The notes under the pieces were generated by a model that was given only the letters and a program-made list of their open reading frames with translations, was not told where the DNA came from and searched no databases. This document shows positions 1 to 8,041 of a stretch of 64,000 nt of DNA, in pieces. Made by a program: the position numbers and the translations under genes. Each line of letters begins with the position of its first letter. The stretch's first letter is position 1. This stretch comes from an uncultured Verrucomicrobiota bacterium (lineage in GTDB: Bacteria > Verrucomicrobiota > Verrucomicrobiia > Limisphaerales > UBA9464): contig CAIXUG010000089.1 in the NCBI GenBank assembly GCA_903922605.1, positions 32,306 to 96,305 of the forward strand, read 5' to 3'.

Positions 1-256
1 CCAATTTGCGAAACCGCAAATCATAAGCAATCAGTGCCAAAACGAATACGACGACAAAGGCTGCCATCCCGCAAGGGAAGGCCAGCAGCCAAGCTGCCGA
101 GGGTGGAAAGCTGGTGACATCTTCTGGCCAAGGTTGACCCGGCTCATGTGGTGGCTGATGGGCGAGCAACTGCAGATAGTGCACCAGGAAGACAACACCG
201 AAAATCAAAGCTCCAGCGACGCTGGCGGTGACGGCTGCTTTGGGCAAAGGCTTCAT
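1..256 (-). CDS. Membrane protein, 3' end outside window
   Basis: An open frame starts at the ATG read leftward from position 256 (MKPLPKAAVT) and runs off the left edge with no stop, so about 85 residues are visible. There are two strongly hydrophobic stretches, roughly residues 7-25 and 54-75, with a Pro-rich hydrophilic loop between them and a basic end (DLRFRK) after the second. This fits a two-pass inner-membrane protein. I do not recognise a family. No start codon further upstream continues the frame plausibly. The frame is real judging by its hydrophobic pattern, but the product is unknown. Confidence 0.5.
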   Translation of the reverse strand, partial: MKPLPKAAVTASVAGALIFGVVFLVHYLQLLAHQPPHEPGQPWPEDVTSFPPSAAWLLAFPCGMAAFVVVFVLALIAYDLRFRKL

Positions 257-380
257 AACGCGGAAAGACCGAAACTCAGATATCCGAACCGTTCGGGTAG
301 CAATGGTAGTGGAGCTGTGCAGCCGCCGTTAGCTGCAGTGCATGGCCAGGCATCTTCTCAAGAGTCCTATGGGCCGGGTT

Positions 381-539
381 TCATTTCGGGGCGAGTTCGC
401 CGAACCAGTAGGCGGCGGTGACGCCGCCGTCCATGAGGAAGTCGCTGCCGGTGATGAACGCACCTTCCGGTCCCATCAGCAGAGCGCCGACATTGCCCAC
501 TTCATCCGGGGTGCCCGCGTGTCCGGCCGCTAGCCCGCC
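381..539 (-). pseudogene. C-terminal remnant of a short-chain dehydrogenase (SDR)
   Basis: Read leftward, the frame encodes GTPDEVGNVGALLMGPEG, then FITGSDFLMDGGVTAAYWF and a stop at 383-381. This is the standard C-terminus of classical SDR oxidoreductases: the G-x-P-x-E-V-G segment, then ITG-x-x-x-x-x-DGG. Only about 50 codons remain. In the same frame the preceding codon is the stop of the glycosyltransferase gene at 542-540, so the Rossmann fold, the catalytic Tyr-Lys and any start are missing. The break lies exactly at the edge of the sugar gene pair, as if that pair replaced the SDR 5' end. Confidence 0.75.
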
Positions 540-1625
540 TCACCGGACAGGGCGGCCAATCTGTGCAGACGGTGGAATCCGCTTTCGAAGTCCTGTCAAA
601 ACGCCCCGGATACGCGGGACGACCGTCAGCCGCTTCTCCCGGTAAATGTCCCGCAGGGCCCCCAGGCCGGAGTGGGTGACGAAATACGCCAGAAACAACA
701 GGTGGAGCGCCCGTGAATGATGCCGGCGTGAGGAGTAGATGACAGAGGCGGTATGCTCGATCCGGTTCCGGTCCGATTTGGCATGGGTTACGCCGCCCTC
801 GTGGAGCACCACAAAGCGGGGAGAATGAAACACAGGCAGGCCCACGGTGACACACCGGAGCATGAGTTCCGCCTCCGCACCATTGATGAAAATCTCCCCG
901 TCGAACAGGTCTTCCCAGGGAATCTCGGCCAGGTTCACGAGCACGGCGCAGCCGATGAAACAGTGAATTTCGCGGAGTTCATCCGGGCGCGTCTGGCTGG
1001 CTTCGGTTCGGATGACCGGCGATCCCCAGAACAGAGAATCGATGAAACGGTAAACCGGTTGAAGTTTATGCGGGTGCGCCTGGCTGGCTTGTGTTCGGGG
1101 GACGGGCGCTCCCCAGAACAGAAAATTCTTGAGAAACCAGCGATGGAACCCACGTCCCGCCACATCCATGGTGCCATGAAAAGTGCCGTGAAATCCAATG
1201 GACCGGTCGTCTCCCGGCCTCAGGAGAGTGGGAACCAGCAGCGGCATCCTTGGATTGGCACGCAGCAGATCGAAGAGGGGCCCGACGGAAGCGGGCTGGA
1301 TTTCACTGTCGGGATTCAGGATCAGGGCATGCTTGAACCCGCACGAGCGGGCAATACGGATCCCCGCATTGTTTCCCTGACAGTAGCCACCATTGGCTCC
1401 GGTCTGATGGTAGTGGGCGTCGGGATAGGCCGCTCGGGCCCAGGTCAACGAAGCGTCAGCCGATGCGTTGTCCACAACGATGACCTGGCGAACGTCAAAA
1501 CCACAGGCCAGGACCTTCCCCAGGCATTGCCGCAGATCCTCTCCCGAATTGTAATTCAGGATGACGATGACGATGCCTTGCCGGATCGGATCAGGAAGCA
1601 GCCCGCCATTTTCCTGCGTCATCAT
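540..1625 (-). CDS. Family 2 glycosyltransferase
   Basis: About 361 residues from the MMTQENGG start. It carries the GT-A hallmarks of family GT2: VIVILNYNSGEDLRQCL at the N-terminus, VIVVDNASADAS for nucleotide binding, GGYCQGNNAGI, and an NPDSEI metal-binding motif in place of DxD. It probably transfers a sugar from a nucleotide donor in surface polysaccharide or glycolipid synthesis; the acceptor is unknown. The start overlaps the stop of the upstream nucleotidyltransferase (ATGATGA at 1625-1619), so the two are probably translated together. The middle of the protein holds a 29-residue tandem duplication. A longer upstream frame reaches 1838 but lies inside the neighbour gene. Confidence 0.85.
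   Translation of the reverse strand: MMTQENGGLLPDPIRQGIVIVILNYNSGEDLRQCLGKVLACGFDVRQVIVVDNASADASLTWARAAYPDAHYHQTGANGGYCQGNNAGIRIARSCGFKHALILNPDSEIQPASVGPLFDLLRANPRMPLLVPTLLRPGDDRSIGFHGTFHGTMDVAGRGFHRWFLKNFLFWGAPVPRTQASQAHPHKLQPVYRFIDSLFWGSPVIRTEASQTRPDELREIHCFIGCAVLVNLAEIPWEDLFDGEIFINGAEAELMLRCVTVGLPVFHSPRFVVLHEGGVTHAKSDRNRIEHTASVIYSSRRHHSRALHLLFLAYFVTHSGLGALRDIYREKRLTVVPRIRGVLTGLRKRIPPSAQIGRPVR
945..1118 (-). repeat. 87-bp tandem duplication inside the glycosyltransferase
   Basis: Two adjacent 29-codon units occur: one begins FWGAPVPRTQAS (1118-1032) and the next FWGSPVIRTEAS (1031-945). They align without gaps at the same register, including an ASQ-x-x-P core and a final hydrophobic YRFI/HCFI stretch. 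The unit is a multiple of three, so the frame is kept. Confidence 0.8.
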
Positions 1626-2407
1626 CCGGCGACGGTGGGATGGGCGTGCAGGCCCAGGTTGGAGAACCAGGCGGAGGACCCACCAATGTCGTGAAAATAG
1701 GCCCCTTCCACGTCCTTCCGGATAAAGACCTGCCCAGCCTTCAACGATGCTTCGAGGAATGAAGGGAAATCGAGGCCCGGATCCCTCTGCACTTCCGCGC
1801 CTAGCCGTCTTGAAAAGGCGGGAGACCAGGCGATGCAACCCCAGGTATTTTTAATTTCCGAGGTGGCGGGTTTATCGCGGATCTCCACGATCCGTCCGCT
1901 CGCACCAGAAACCACCGGCGCCAGCTGCTCGGGATGTTCCGTCGGAAAGACGCCGAAAACCGCATCGCCACCCGACTGAAGCTCCAAGGCCAGATCCCGG
2001 AGCACCGCCTCCGGCCCAATCACCGTATCGGGCAGGGCCATGAGGACGTTCCTGCCCGCGATCCACGGCAGTGCCGCCGCAATGGCCTGGAGCAGGCCGC
2101 GCGATTTTCCATGGGTGGGAAATGACTGCTGAATCGCGATCGCAAACCGGCAGCAATGGCCAAACGTGGCCACGATGTGCCGGACCACATCCAGCTTGTC
2201 GAGCCGGGCCACCAGCACGATTTCGGAAACGCCGGCCACGATCAGCCGGTTTACCGCGCATTCGCATACCGGTCTTAATTCGCCGTCCATTCGTACCGGG
2301 AGGAGCTCCTTGGCGAACGGCAGGGGAAACCGTTCATTGCGTCCGGCACAGGGTAGCAGGCCGACGAAATTTCCGGCCTCCGGCGGAGTCTGGTACTGAG
2401 TGGTCAT
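1622..2407 (-). CDS. Sugar nucleotidyltransferase (NTP_transferase family)
   Basis: 261 residues. The N-terminus NFVGLLPCAGRNERF, followed about ten residues later by KELLPV, is the nucleotide-binding signature of glucose-1-phosphate nucleotidyltransferases (usually G-x-G-T-R, then P-K), here in a variant form with C-A-G-R-N. LMALPDTVIGPEAV corresponds to the metal-binding L-x-D segment. Members make NDP-sugars from sugar-1-phosphate and NTP in the cytoplasm. The gene lies just upstream of and overlaps the GT2 gene, so it may supply its donor; this is inference. The substrate cannot be read from the sequence, and the altered signature leaves room for a divergent activity. Confidence 0.8.
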   Translation of the reverse strand: MTTQYQTPPEAGNFVGLLPCAGRNERFPLPFAKELLPVRMDGELRPVCECAVNRLIVAGVSEIVLVARLDKLDVVRHIVATFGHCCRFAIAIQQSFPTHGKSRGLLQAIAAALPWIAGRNVLMALPDTVIGPEAVLRDLALELQSGGDAVFGVFPTEHPEQLAPVVSGASGRIVEIRDKPATSEIKNTWGCIAWSPAFSRRLGAEVQRDPGLDFPSFLEASLKAGQVFIRKDVEGAYFHDIGGSSAWFSNLGLHAHPTVAG

Positions 2408-2776
2408 TGGGGATGTCGCGAGGCAGATCAGGTACGACTATGTCTCGCCATCTGCTCTATACGGCAAATGGGCATGGCGGGTCACAAGTTTTCCCCATCG
2501 GCCGTGCCGGTCGTCCGCAGCTCAACCAAGGCGACAGACGATGCCCAAAGAGGAGCGGTATCAGCCGATTCGCCGAATCCTCCGGAGACCACCCCGGAGA
2601 ATCCCGATCGGGTGATGTACACATTCAGGCGACGCGCATCGCCTCCCCACTCCGAGCGGCTCTGGCACGGCCCGATGAACCATTGCCGTCATTGGTGCCG
2701 GGGCAAGGGCTCCAGGTTAAGCCGCACAGCAACCTCAATAGCCTGCCCGGTACCGGGGCCAGGGCCCGGAATCCCA
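2408..2776. other. Intergenic region, no gene recognised
   Basis: This stretch between the nucleotidyltransferase start and the 3' end of the Ig-domain gene carries only frames that look like chance GC-rich ORFs: they are rich in Arg and Pro and lack any domain pattern. I see no clear tRNA, hairpin terminator or repeat. It presumably contains the promoter of the leftward sugar gene pair, but no convincing -35/-10 could be assigned. Confidence 0.4.
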
Positions 2777-3982
2777 TCAGGGAAGGGTACGCACGCGATA
2801 GAAACGCGTGCCGGGCGCGGCGGGATCGGTGACGTCGGCGGTGCCGGCCGCCGTCGGCGGAGGCACGTTGGTGAGCGTGGACCAGTTCGCCGTTCCGAGG
2901 GTGTCGCGATCCTCAACCACGTAGCCCACCCCCGGCAGGACCGGGAAGCTCAGGCCGAAGCCTCCGGCGGCGGCCACGGTCGGGGTGAGCACCAGCGGAC
3001 CCGGCAGCACGACAAGGTTCGCAACGCCACTCAGAACGTTGCTCGCCGAACCGGACACCTTCACCTGATAAGCCCCGGCCTGGTTGGTTGTGACGTGGGC
3101 GAGGGTCAGGGTGGCGTTGGTCGCTGCGGGAATCGCCGCCGTTTGGAACAGCCACTGATACGCGAGCGGTGCGGGGCCGGTGGCGGCCACGGTGAAAACG
3201 GCCGTGTCGCCGGCCATAACGCTGAGGCTGGCCGGCGGGCTGGTGATGACCGGCGGTTTGGGCGCGGCGATGACCGTGAGGGTCACGGGCGCGCTGGTGA
3301 CGGCACCGGCGGAGTTCAGGGCGATGACGGCGTAGCTGCCGGCGTCCGTAAGCGCCGTCTTGGCGATCTGATATTGCGCGCCAACCGCGCTGGGAATCTG
3401 GCCCTGGTTGAAAAGCCACCGGAAGGCCGGTGCGGGCGTGCCGGTCGCCGCCACCGTGAAGGTGGCCGGGTTGCCCTCCGTGACGGTGAGCGACTGCGGC
3501 GACTGCGTCAGCACCGGTGCGGTTGCGGGCGGATCATAGACCGTGAAAACGGCCCGACCCGTGTAATTGTGGCCGCTTCCCGGCGTGCTGTTTTTCCAGC
3601 CGGTAATGTAGGCGGTAAACGTTCCGGTTTGGTCCGGCGTGCCGGTGATGACGCCCTGTTTGCTGATCGCCAACCCGCCGGGCAGGCTGGTGGCGCTGTA
3701 AGATTTCGCCGTCCCGTAAAACCCGCTGCTGATGGAGGCACGCGCGCCGGCAAACAGCACGCCGTTGGTGCCGGTCGAGGTGCCCGTGAGCGTGAGGCCG
3801 GTCGCCGCGGAAACGGCATGGAAGCTTCCCGCCACCGCCGAGGCTCCCGCGAGCCAGCGCAACACCGCCACCAGCGGCGAGGCGACGGCCGCCGCCTCGG
3901 TGGAAGCGACGCGCAGGATCGGGGAAAGTTGCAGGAGGGCGGAGAGAAGCAGCGAAGGAAAACGAAACAGCCCTGATTTCAT
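2777..3982 (-). CDS. Secreted protein with two Ig-like domains
   Basis: About 401 residues from ATG 3982 (MKSGLFRF), a better start than the TTG three codons upstream. The N-terminus is basic then hydrophobic (FPSLLLSALLQL), consistent with a Sec signal. A putative-Ig segment (LPGGLAISKQGVITGTPDQTG) is followed by two Ig-like domains, about residues 170-250 and 255-340, each with the pattern P-x-S-L-x-V-x-x-G-x-x-A-x-F-x-V-A-A-x-G, then Y/F-x-W-L-F and D-A-G-x-Y or Q-A-G-A-Y. The C-terminal part ends FYRVRTLP, typical of verrucomicrobial secreted proteins. It probably acts outside the cell or in the envelope; the binding partner is unknown. Confidence 0.8.
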   Translation of the reverse strand: MKSGLFRFPSLLLSALLQLSPILRVASTEAAAVASPLVAVLRWLAGASAVAGSFHAVSAATGLTLTGTSTGTNGVLFAGARASISSGFYGTAKSYSATSLPGGLAISKQGVITGTPDQTGTFTAYITGWKNSTPGSGHNYTGRAVFTVYDPPATAPVLTQSPQSLTVTEGNPATFTVAATGTPAPAFRWLFNQGQIPSAVGAQYQIAKTALTDAGSYAVIALNSAGAVTSAPVTLTVIAAPKPPVITSPPASLSVMAGDTAVFTVAATGPAPLAYQWLFQTAAIPAATNATLTLAHVTTNQAGAYQVKVSGSASNVLSGVANLVVLPGPLVLTPTVAAAGGFGLSFPVLPGVGYVVEDRDTLGTANWSTLTNVPPPTAAGTADVTDPAAPGTRFYRVRTLP

Positions 3983-4070
3983 TACCGGCAACTAAGCACG
4001 ACGCGTTCCATGGAAATCAGGAATGTGTCGCCAGATTTTGTCGTCCCCCCAGCAACAACGGGTCGATGCC

Positions 4071-4361
4071 TTACTGCCATGCCGGCGGCTGCAGTGGCGA
4101 CGGCTTCGGTCGCAGCTCCGAGCGCGAATGCAGCGTGCGCTTCACTCCGAGAAGCGCCCGGGCCCATTCGGGCAGATAGCCCCGGCGGTTGCGGAGGATG
4201 AAGACTGCCACGACGGCCAGCAGCAGCCCGCCGCCGATCTCCCAACCCAGCGTGGGCACGGCGTATTCCGCGACGTTGCCGACATTCTTGAGCAGCTTTT
4301 CGCCGCCCTCGAGCACGCGGGCCTCGTCCACGGTGCGCTGATACTGGGCAATTTCACTCAT
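4071..4361 (-). CDS. Small single-pass membrane protein
   Basis: 96 residues: a hydrophilic N-terminus with a possible short coiled coil (TVDEARVLEGGEKLLKNV), one transmembrane segment (GGGLLLAVVAVFILRN, about residues 43-60), then a basic, Pro-rich tail. No family is recognised. It lies between the Ig-domain gene and another small membrane protein on the same strand. Overlapping frames on both strands are less convincing because only this one has a coherent membrane-protein pattern and a good ATG. Confidence 0.55.
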   Translation of the reverse strand: MSEIAQYQRTVDEARVLEGGEKLLKNVGNVAEYAVPTLGWEIGGGLLLAVVAVFILRNRRGYLPEWARALLGVKRTLHSRSELRPKPSPLQPPAWQ

Positions 4362-4500
4362 GATACAGTGGGACTCAGCGGCACAGTCCCGTCGGAACTG
4401 TAACCGGGGAATTCGTGGGCAGGGTTAGCGCCCATCCTGGCGGAATTCAAATGCAAATTCTGCCACCCCGCTTCCCCAGACCGGACGCCCCCTGAAAACG

Positions 4501-4530
4501 AAAAGGCCGGGAATGGATCCCGGCCTTTTT
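4501..4530 (-). terminator. Intrinsic terminator
   Basis: A 12-bp perfect stem with a five-base loop; the arms are aaaaggccggga and its complement. A-runs and T-runs flank both sides, so it could stop transcription in either direction. It lies about 25 bases past the stop of the small membrane protein gene at 4555-4755 and would end that leftward transcript. Confidence 0.75.
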
Positions 4531-4554
4531 CGAAGACTTGGTGGACGCGGCGCC

Positions 4555-4755
4555 TTAGCGGGCAACCAGCATCGAGGTCGCATCCGGCGTGAGGCGGATC
4601 GATTCCTGGCGCTGTTCGATCATGCGACCGAAGGACACATGGGTCACTTCGGTCACCGCGGCGATTACCGCCAGCATTCCAACCAGCCACACGAAGCGGC
4701 GCAGCGTCTCGCGCAGCTCCATCTTCGGCATCGTTGTCATGTTGTTCGCAGTCAT
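4555..4755 (-). CDS. Small membrane protein, 66 residues
   Basis: The protein starts MTANNMTTMPKMELRETL and has one hydrophobic segment (FVWLVGMLAVIAAVTEV, about residues 19-37) followed by a polar tail rich in Arg and Gln. Upstream in-frame GTG/TTG starts would add an Arg/Cys-rich stretch that does not look coding, so the ATG at 4755 is preferred. A strong hairpin terminator follows the stop. The function is unknown; the pattern would fit a small envelope-associated protein. Confidence 0.55.
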   Translation of the reverse strand: MTANNMTTMPKMELRETLRRFVWLVGMLAVIAAVTEVTHVSFGRMIEQRQESIRLTPDATSMLVAR

Positions 4756-4898
4756 AGCGTCTCTTGCTGGGCACAAAATGGCGGAATGACGCCTGACTAC
4801 GCAATCCGGCCAACAATAGGAGGGCACCCGAGAAAACTCCCCTACCCGCATAGGGATGGCTCAGGGAAAGCCTTAGAGGCGGTAGTGAGCCAAAGGGC

Positions 4899-5336
4899 TC
4901 AGGTACAGGGGGCAAAACCCTGCCTCAACCCCACCCACGGCGCATCGGTGGATACATCCACCATGCCCGGCTCGGCGGCGTTGGCCGGCGAGAGGATCGC
5001 CAGGAACACCACCGGCTCGCGGAACGGGTTGTAGGTGCCATGCACCTCACCCTTGGGGATCAGCACCATCTCGCCGGGCTTCAGGATGCGGTACTCGCTC
5101 CCGCACCATTGCTCGGCCTGCCCGGAGACCACGTAGATGATCTCTTCCCGCGTCGGGTGGTGGTGAAACGGATGGCAACGCCCCGGCTCCATGGTCGCCC
5201 GCACCAGCAGCAGCTCGCCGCAGGGCACGATGTCGGGCCGGGACAGCCACGCATTGAGCGTGAACGGCGACGGCTCGGTGATGCTCTCGGCAGCACCCAC
5301 AAAGCGGCGTAACAGGACTTCAGCGGGATTGCTCAT
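4899..5336 (-). CDS. Cupin-domain protein (first of two)
   Basis: 145 residues with a single conserved cupin barrel. Motif 1 reads RCHPFHHHPTREEIIYVVSG with several metal-binding His and a Glu; motif 2 reads GEMVLIPKGEVHGTYN, giving the last His. Small cupins of this type bind a divalent metal and act as sugar or sugar-acid isomerases, dioxygenases or sensors. It is similar in layout to the cupin at 5555-5962 and lies in the same orientation, downstream of the PEP-hydrolase-like gene. The substrate is unknown. Confidence 0.85.
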   Translation of the reverse strand: MSNPAEVLLRRFVGAAESITEPSPFTLNAWLSRPDIVPCGELLLVRATMEPGRCHPFHHHPTREEIIYVVSGQAEQWCGSEYRILKPGEMVLIPKGEVHGTYNPFREPVVFLAILSPANAAEPGMVDVSTDAPWVGLRQGFAPCT

Positions 5337-5392
5337 GGACGGGGAAAGGATGGGTCAAGCGGCGGTGGTGAAGCAATCTCAGGCGGAGAGGC

Positions 5393-5548
5393 GGAGCGCC
5401 GGTCTCCGACCCGGCGCGGCCACATGCGGCGACTACCAGTTCGCCGCCGATTCATAAAATGGGAGAACGAAATCAATACCGGCCCATGACGACGTACCGG
5501 GAACGAGTTCGGGAGAACCCGCCGCGCCGGGTCGGAGACCGGCGCTCC
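5393..5548. repeat. Inverted repeat between the two cupin genes
   Basis: Two perfect 28-bp arms at 5393-5420 and 5521-5548, facing each other across 100 bases. The left arm begins ggagcgccggtctccgaccc. The core resembles other REP-like hairpins in the window, and the right arm lies just past the stop of the cupin gene at 5555. It may act as an mRNA-stabilising or terminating hairpin, or be a mobile REP doublet. Confidence 0.8.
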
Positions 5549-5554
5549 AGCGCG

Positions 5555-5962
5555 CTACGCCTTCGCTCGCAGGGAGCGCCACGGCTCCTCGGCGCTGACA
5601 TCCGCGGCGAACGGCCCCTTGAAAACCGCCGGCGATAGCACAGCGAGAATGACCGCGTCTTTGGTCGTGGAATTGAACGTGGCGTGGACAACGCCTTTCG
5701 GGATGTAGGCCACTTCACCGGGCTTCAGCATCCGACGCTCCTGCTCCACCCATTGCTCGACCTCGCCCTCCAGCACGTAGATGGCTTCTTCGAGCTCCGG
5801 ATGTGTGTGAAAATCGTGTCCCTCACCTGCCGGCAGGATGGCGCGGCAAATTTGGATGTCCTTGGCCCCGCAAACCTCGGCATGGCAGAGCCAGTAGTTG
5901 GTGCGGCCCTTGAAGTCTTCCTTCAGGGCCTCAGCGGTGGTAATGAAACGATGCTCGCTCAC
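5555..5962 (-). CDS. Cupin-domain protein (second of two)
   Basis: 135 residues, GTG start at 5962 (MSEHRFITTAEAL). The cupin motif 1 is GHDFHTHPELEEAIYVLEGE and motif 2 is GEVAYIPKGVVHATFN, giving three His and one Glu for metal binding. It ends with A-E-E-P-W-R-S-L, parallel to DAPWVGL in the other cupin, so the two are paralogues. It follows the PEP-hydrolase-like gene by about 70 bases on the same strand and is probably co-transcribed with it. Role inferred: a small enzyme in the same sugar or organic-acid pathway. Confidence 0.85.
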   Translation of the reverse strand: MSEHRFITTAEALKEDFKGRTNYWLCHAEVCGAKDIQICRAILPAGEGHDFHTHPELEEAIYVLEGEVEQWVEQERRMLKPGEVAYIPKGVVHATFNSTTKDAVILAVLSPAVFKGPFAADVSAEEPWRSLRAKA

Positions 5963-6035
5963 AGAGATAAAAAACGACGGAGCCGCCCGGAGGCCGGTGC
6001 TACCGGCTCCTGGAGCGACCGCGCCTCTTCAGGAT

Positions 6036-6926
6036 TCACTTGGCCTTTTTGCCGAACTTCTTAGCGGCGGGTGCCTTGAGCGACTTGAACTCCTTCGTGA
6101 GGTTCGTCAGCGACGCCTCGATGCCCATGCGTTCGAGGCTGGTGGCGCCGACAAAGCCGACGGCGTCCGTGGCCTTCATCACGCGGTCGGCATCCGCCGG
6201 CGTGTTGATGGGGCCGCCGTGGCACAGGAAGAAGATGTCCTTCCGCACGGTCATCGCGGCATCGATGATCTCCTGCGTGCGCTTGATGGTGAAATCCCAG
6301 CTCTTGACGGCGCTCTTCACACCGATGCTGCCGCCGACCGTGGTGCCGACGTGGGCGATGATGGCATCCGCGCCCGCCTTGGCCATCTCGATGGCCTCTT
6401 CGGGCGAGCCGACATAGACGATCGAGAACAGGTCCATGCGGCGGGCCAGTGCAACCATCTCAAATTCCTTCTTCACGCTCATACCCGTCTCTTCGAGCAC
6501 GCCGCGGAAATGGCCGTCCACGATGGTGTGCGTGGGAAAGTTGTTCACGCCGCTGAAGCCCATCTCCTTGACCTTGCCGAGCCAGTGCCACATGCGACGG
6601 CGCGGGTCGGTGGCGTGGACGCCGCAAATCACGGGGCACTCCTCGACCACGGGCAGCACCTCGTACTCGCCGATCTCCATGGCGATGGCGTTGGCGTCCC
6701 CGTAGGCCATCATGCCGGCCGTGGAGCCGTGGCCCATCATCCGGAAGCGGCCGGAGTTGTAGATGATGATCAGGTCGGCGCCGCCCTTCTCGATGAACTT
6801 GGCGCTGATGCCCGTGCCTGCCCCGCCGGCGATGATGGCGTCGCCCTTCTTGATGGTGCTCATCAGGCGGTCGCGAACTTCTTTGCGGGTGTAGGGATTG
6901 CCTTTGCCGGTCCAGGGGTTGGGCAT
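6036..6926 (-). CDS. Phosphoenolpyruvate hydrolase-like TIM-barrel protein
   Basis: 296 residues from the ATG at 6926 (MPNPWTGKGNPYTRKEV). The sequence matches the PEP hydrolase-like / TIM-barrel signal transduction family (PF09370): IIAGGAGTGISAKFIEKGGA, ADLIIIYNSGRFRMMGHGS, PVICGVHATDP and HVGTTVGGSIG. The family is related to isocitrate lyase and PEP mutase barrels; the exact reaction is poorly known. The C-terminus is Lys-rich. It begins a leftward cluster with two cupins and is divergent from an AraC regulator about 180 bases away, which probably controls it. Confidence 0.88.
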   Translation of the reverse strand: MPNPWTGKGNPYTRKEVRDRLMSTIKKGDAIIAGGAGTGISAKFIEKGGADLIIIYNSGRFRMMGHGSTAGMMAYGDANAIAMEIGEYEVLPVVEECPVICGVHATDPRRRMWHWLGKVKEMGFSGVNNFPTHTIVDGHFRGVLEETGMSVKKEFEMVALARRMDLFSIVYVGSPEEAIEMAKAGADAIIAHVGTTVGGSIGVKSAVKSWDFTIKRTQEIIDAAMTVRKDIFFLCHGGPINTPADADRVMKATDAVGFVGATSLERMGIEASLTNLTKEFKSLKAPAAKKFGKKAK

Positions 6927-7108
6927 GTTAAAATCGGTGCTTTTTGCGTTACGGATAGCTGTGAACGAGCGCGCTTTGTAAGCGAAGCCGGGCCGGCCTG
7001 CAATGCGCGAGACGCACGGCGCAATGCCGGAGAACAACGATGACAGGAGCGGGGGAAACGGGTGTAGTTCCGTAACCGCCGCCGCCGAAGCGCAGTCAGT
7101 CTCACCGC

Positions 7109-7948
7109 ATGAAGCACCCGGAACTCGTCGAAACGCACCTCGTGGGTCCCCAGACCCACGAGCAGATTGTGCGCGCGGCGGAGTGCCATGCCCTCGGCCC
7201 TCACGGCATCGCGCACGTGGGCGTGGCGGATGCCGCGGCGCCTTACACGATGGTACGTACGGATCTGCCGGGCTCGTATTTCCTGGCGTGCTTCACCGGC
7301 GAGGGCCGCATCCTGCTCGATGGCCGCTGGCAACGCTGCGTCGCCGGCACCGCCTGCCTCGCCCCGCCTCACGTCCTACATGCGTTTCACGCCGTGCCGG
7401 GCAAGCGCTGGGGCTTCGTCTGGGTGCGCTATGCCTCAGAGGCCGGCCATGGCCCGCTGATCAATTCCTCGGCGCCGGTGCTCGCGAAGTTCCCGGTCGA
7501 GCCGGTGCGGGCCGCCGTCGAGGGGCTTTACCAGGAGCAGGCGGCCGGGGCGCAGCCGGCGGCGCTGCATCACTGGGTGGAGCTGGTTCACGGCTACGTC
7601 ACGCGCTTCGCCCAGCCATGGCACGTGGAGGACCGGCTCGCGAAGCTGTGGGAAAGCGTCGCGGCGAATCCCGGCGCGCCGTGGTCGCTCGGCGAGCTGG
7701 CCCAGAGCGCCCACTGCTCCGGCGAGCATCTGCGCCGCCTGTGCCGCCGCCAGCTGGGCCGCACGCCCATGCAGCAAGTGACCTATCTCCGCCTGCGCCA
7801 CGCCGCCAAGCTGCTCACGGAATCCGACGACAAGCTGGAGGTGATTGCCACCGCCGTGGGCTACGCAAATCCCTTCGTCTTCTCGAACACGTTCAAGAAG
7901 TGGACCGGCTGGCGGCCCAGCGAATACCGCGCGCGCAAGGCGGTATAG
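7109..7948 (+). CDS. AraC-family transcriptional regulator
   Basis: 279 residues. The N-terminal half is a cupin-like sensor (PGSYFLACFTGEGRILLDG, then CLAPPHVLHAFHAV). The C-terminal half has two helix-turn-helix units: WSLGELAQSAHCSGEHLRRL and LRHAAKLLTES-x-x-x-L-E-V-I-A-T-A-V-G-Y-A-N-P-F-V-F-S-N-T-F-K-K, the AraC signature. It is transcribed away from the PEP-hydrolase-like gene, so the 6927-7108 gap is the likely shared regulatory region. The ligand is unknown, probably a sugar or sugar acid of the adjacent pathway. Confidence 0.9.
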   Translation: MKHPELVETHLVGPQTHEQIVRAAECHALGPHGIAHVGVADAAAPYTMVRTDLPGSYFLACFTGEGRILLDGRWQRCVAGTACLAPPHVLHAFHAVPGKRWGFVWVRYASEAGHGPLINSSAPVLAKFPVEPVRAAVEGLYQEQAAGAQPAALHHWVELVHGYVTRFAQPWHVEDRLAKLWESVAANPGAPWSLGELAQSAHCSGEHLRRLCRRQLGRTPMQQVTYLRLRHAAKLLTESDDKLEVIATAVGYANPFVFSNTFKKWTGWRPSEYRARKAV

Positions 7949-8041
7949 TGGTAGGACGGTGCCGCGGCCCGTTCTCTATTTCCCCTTTCCCTCAAAAGCA
8001 CCGCTCAAGTCTCAGACAGCGAAAGGCTGCAGCGAGGTGCC

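Noticed and set aside
2468..3976. Long plus-strand frame (502 codons) opposite the Ig-domain gene
   Set aside because: Arg/Gly-rich composition without domain pattern; the opposite strand has a signal peptide and two clear Ig domains.
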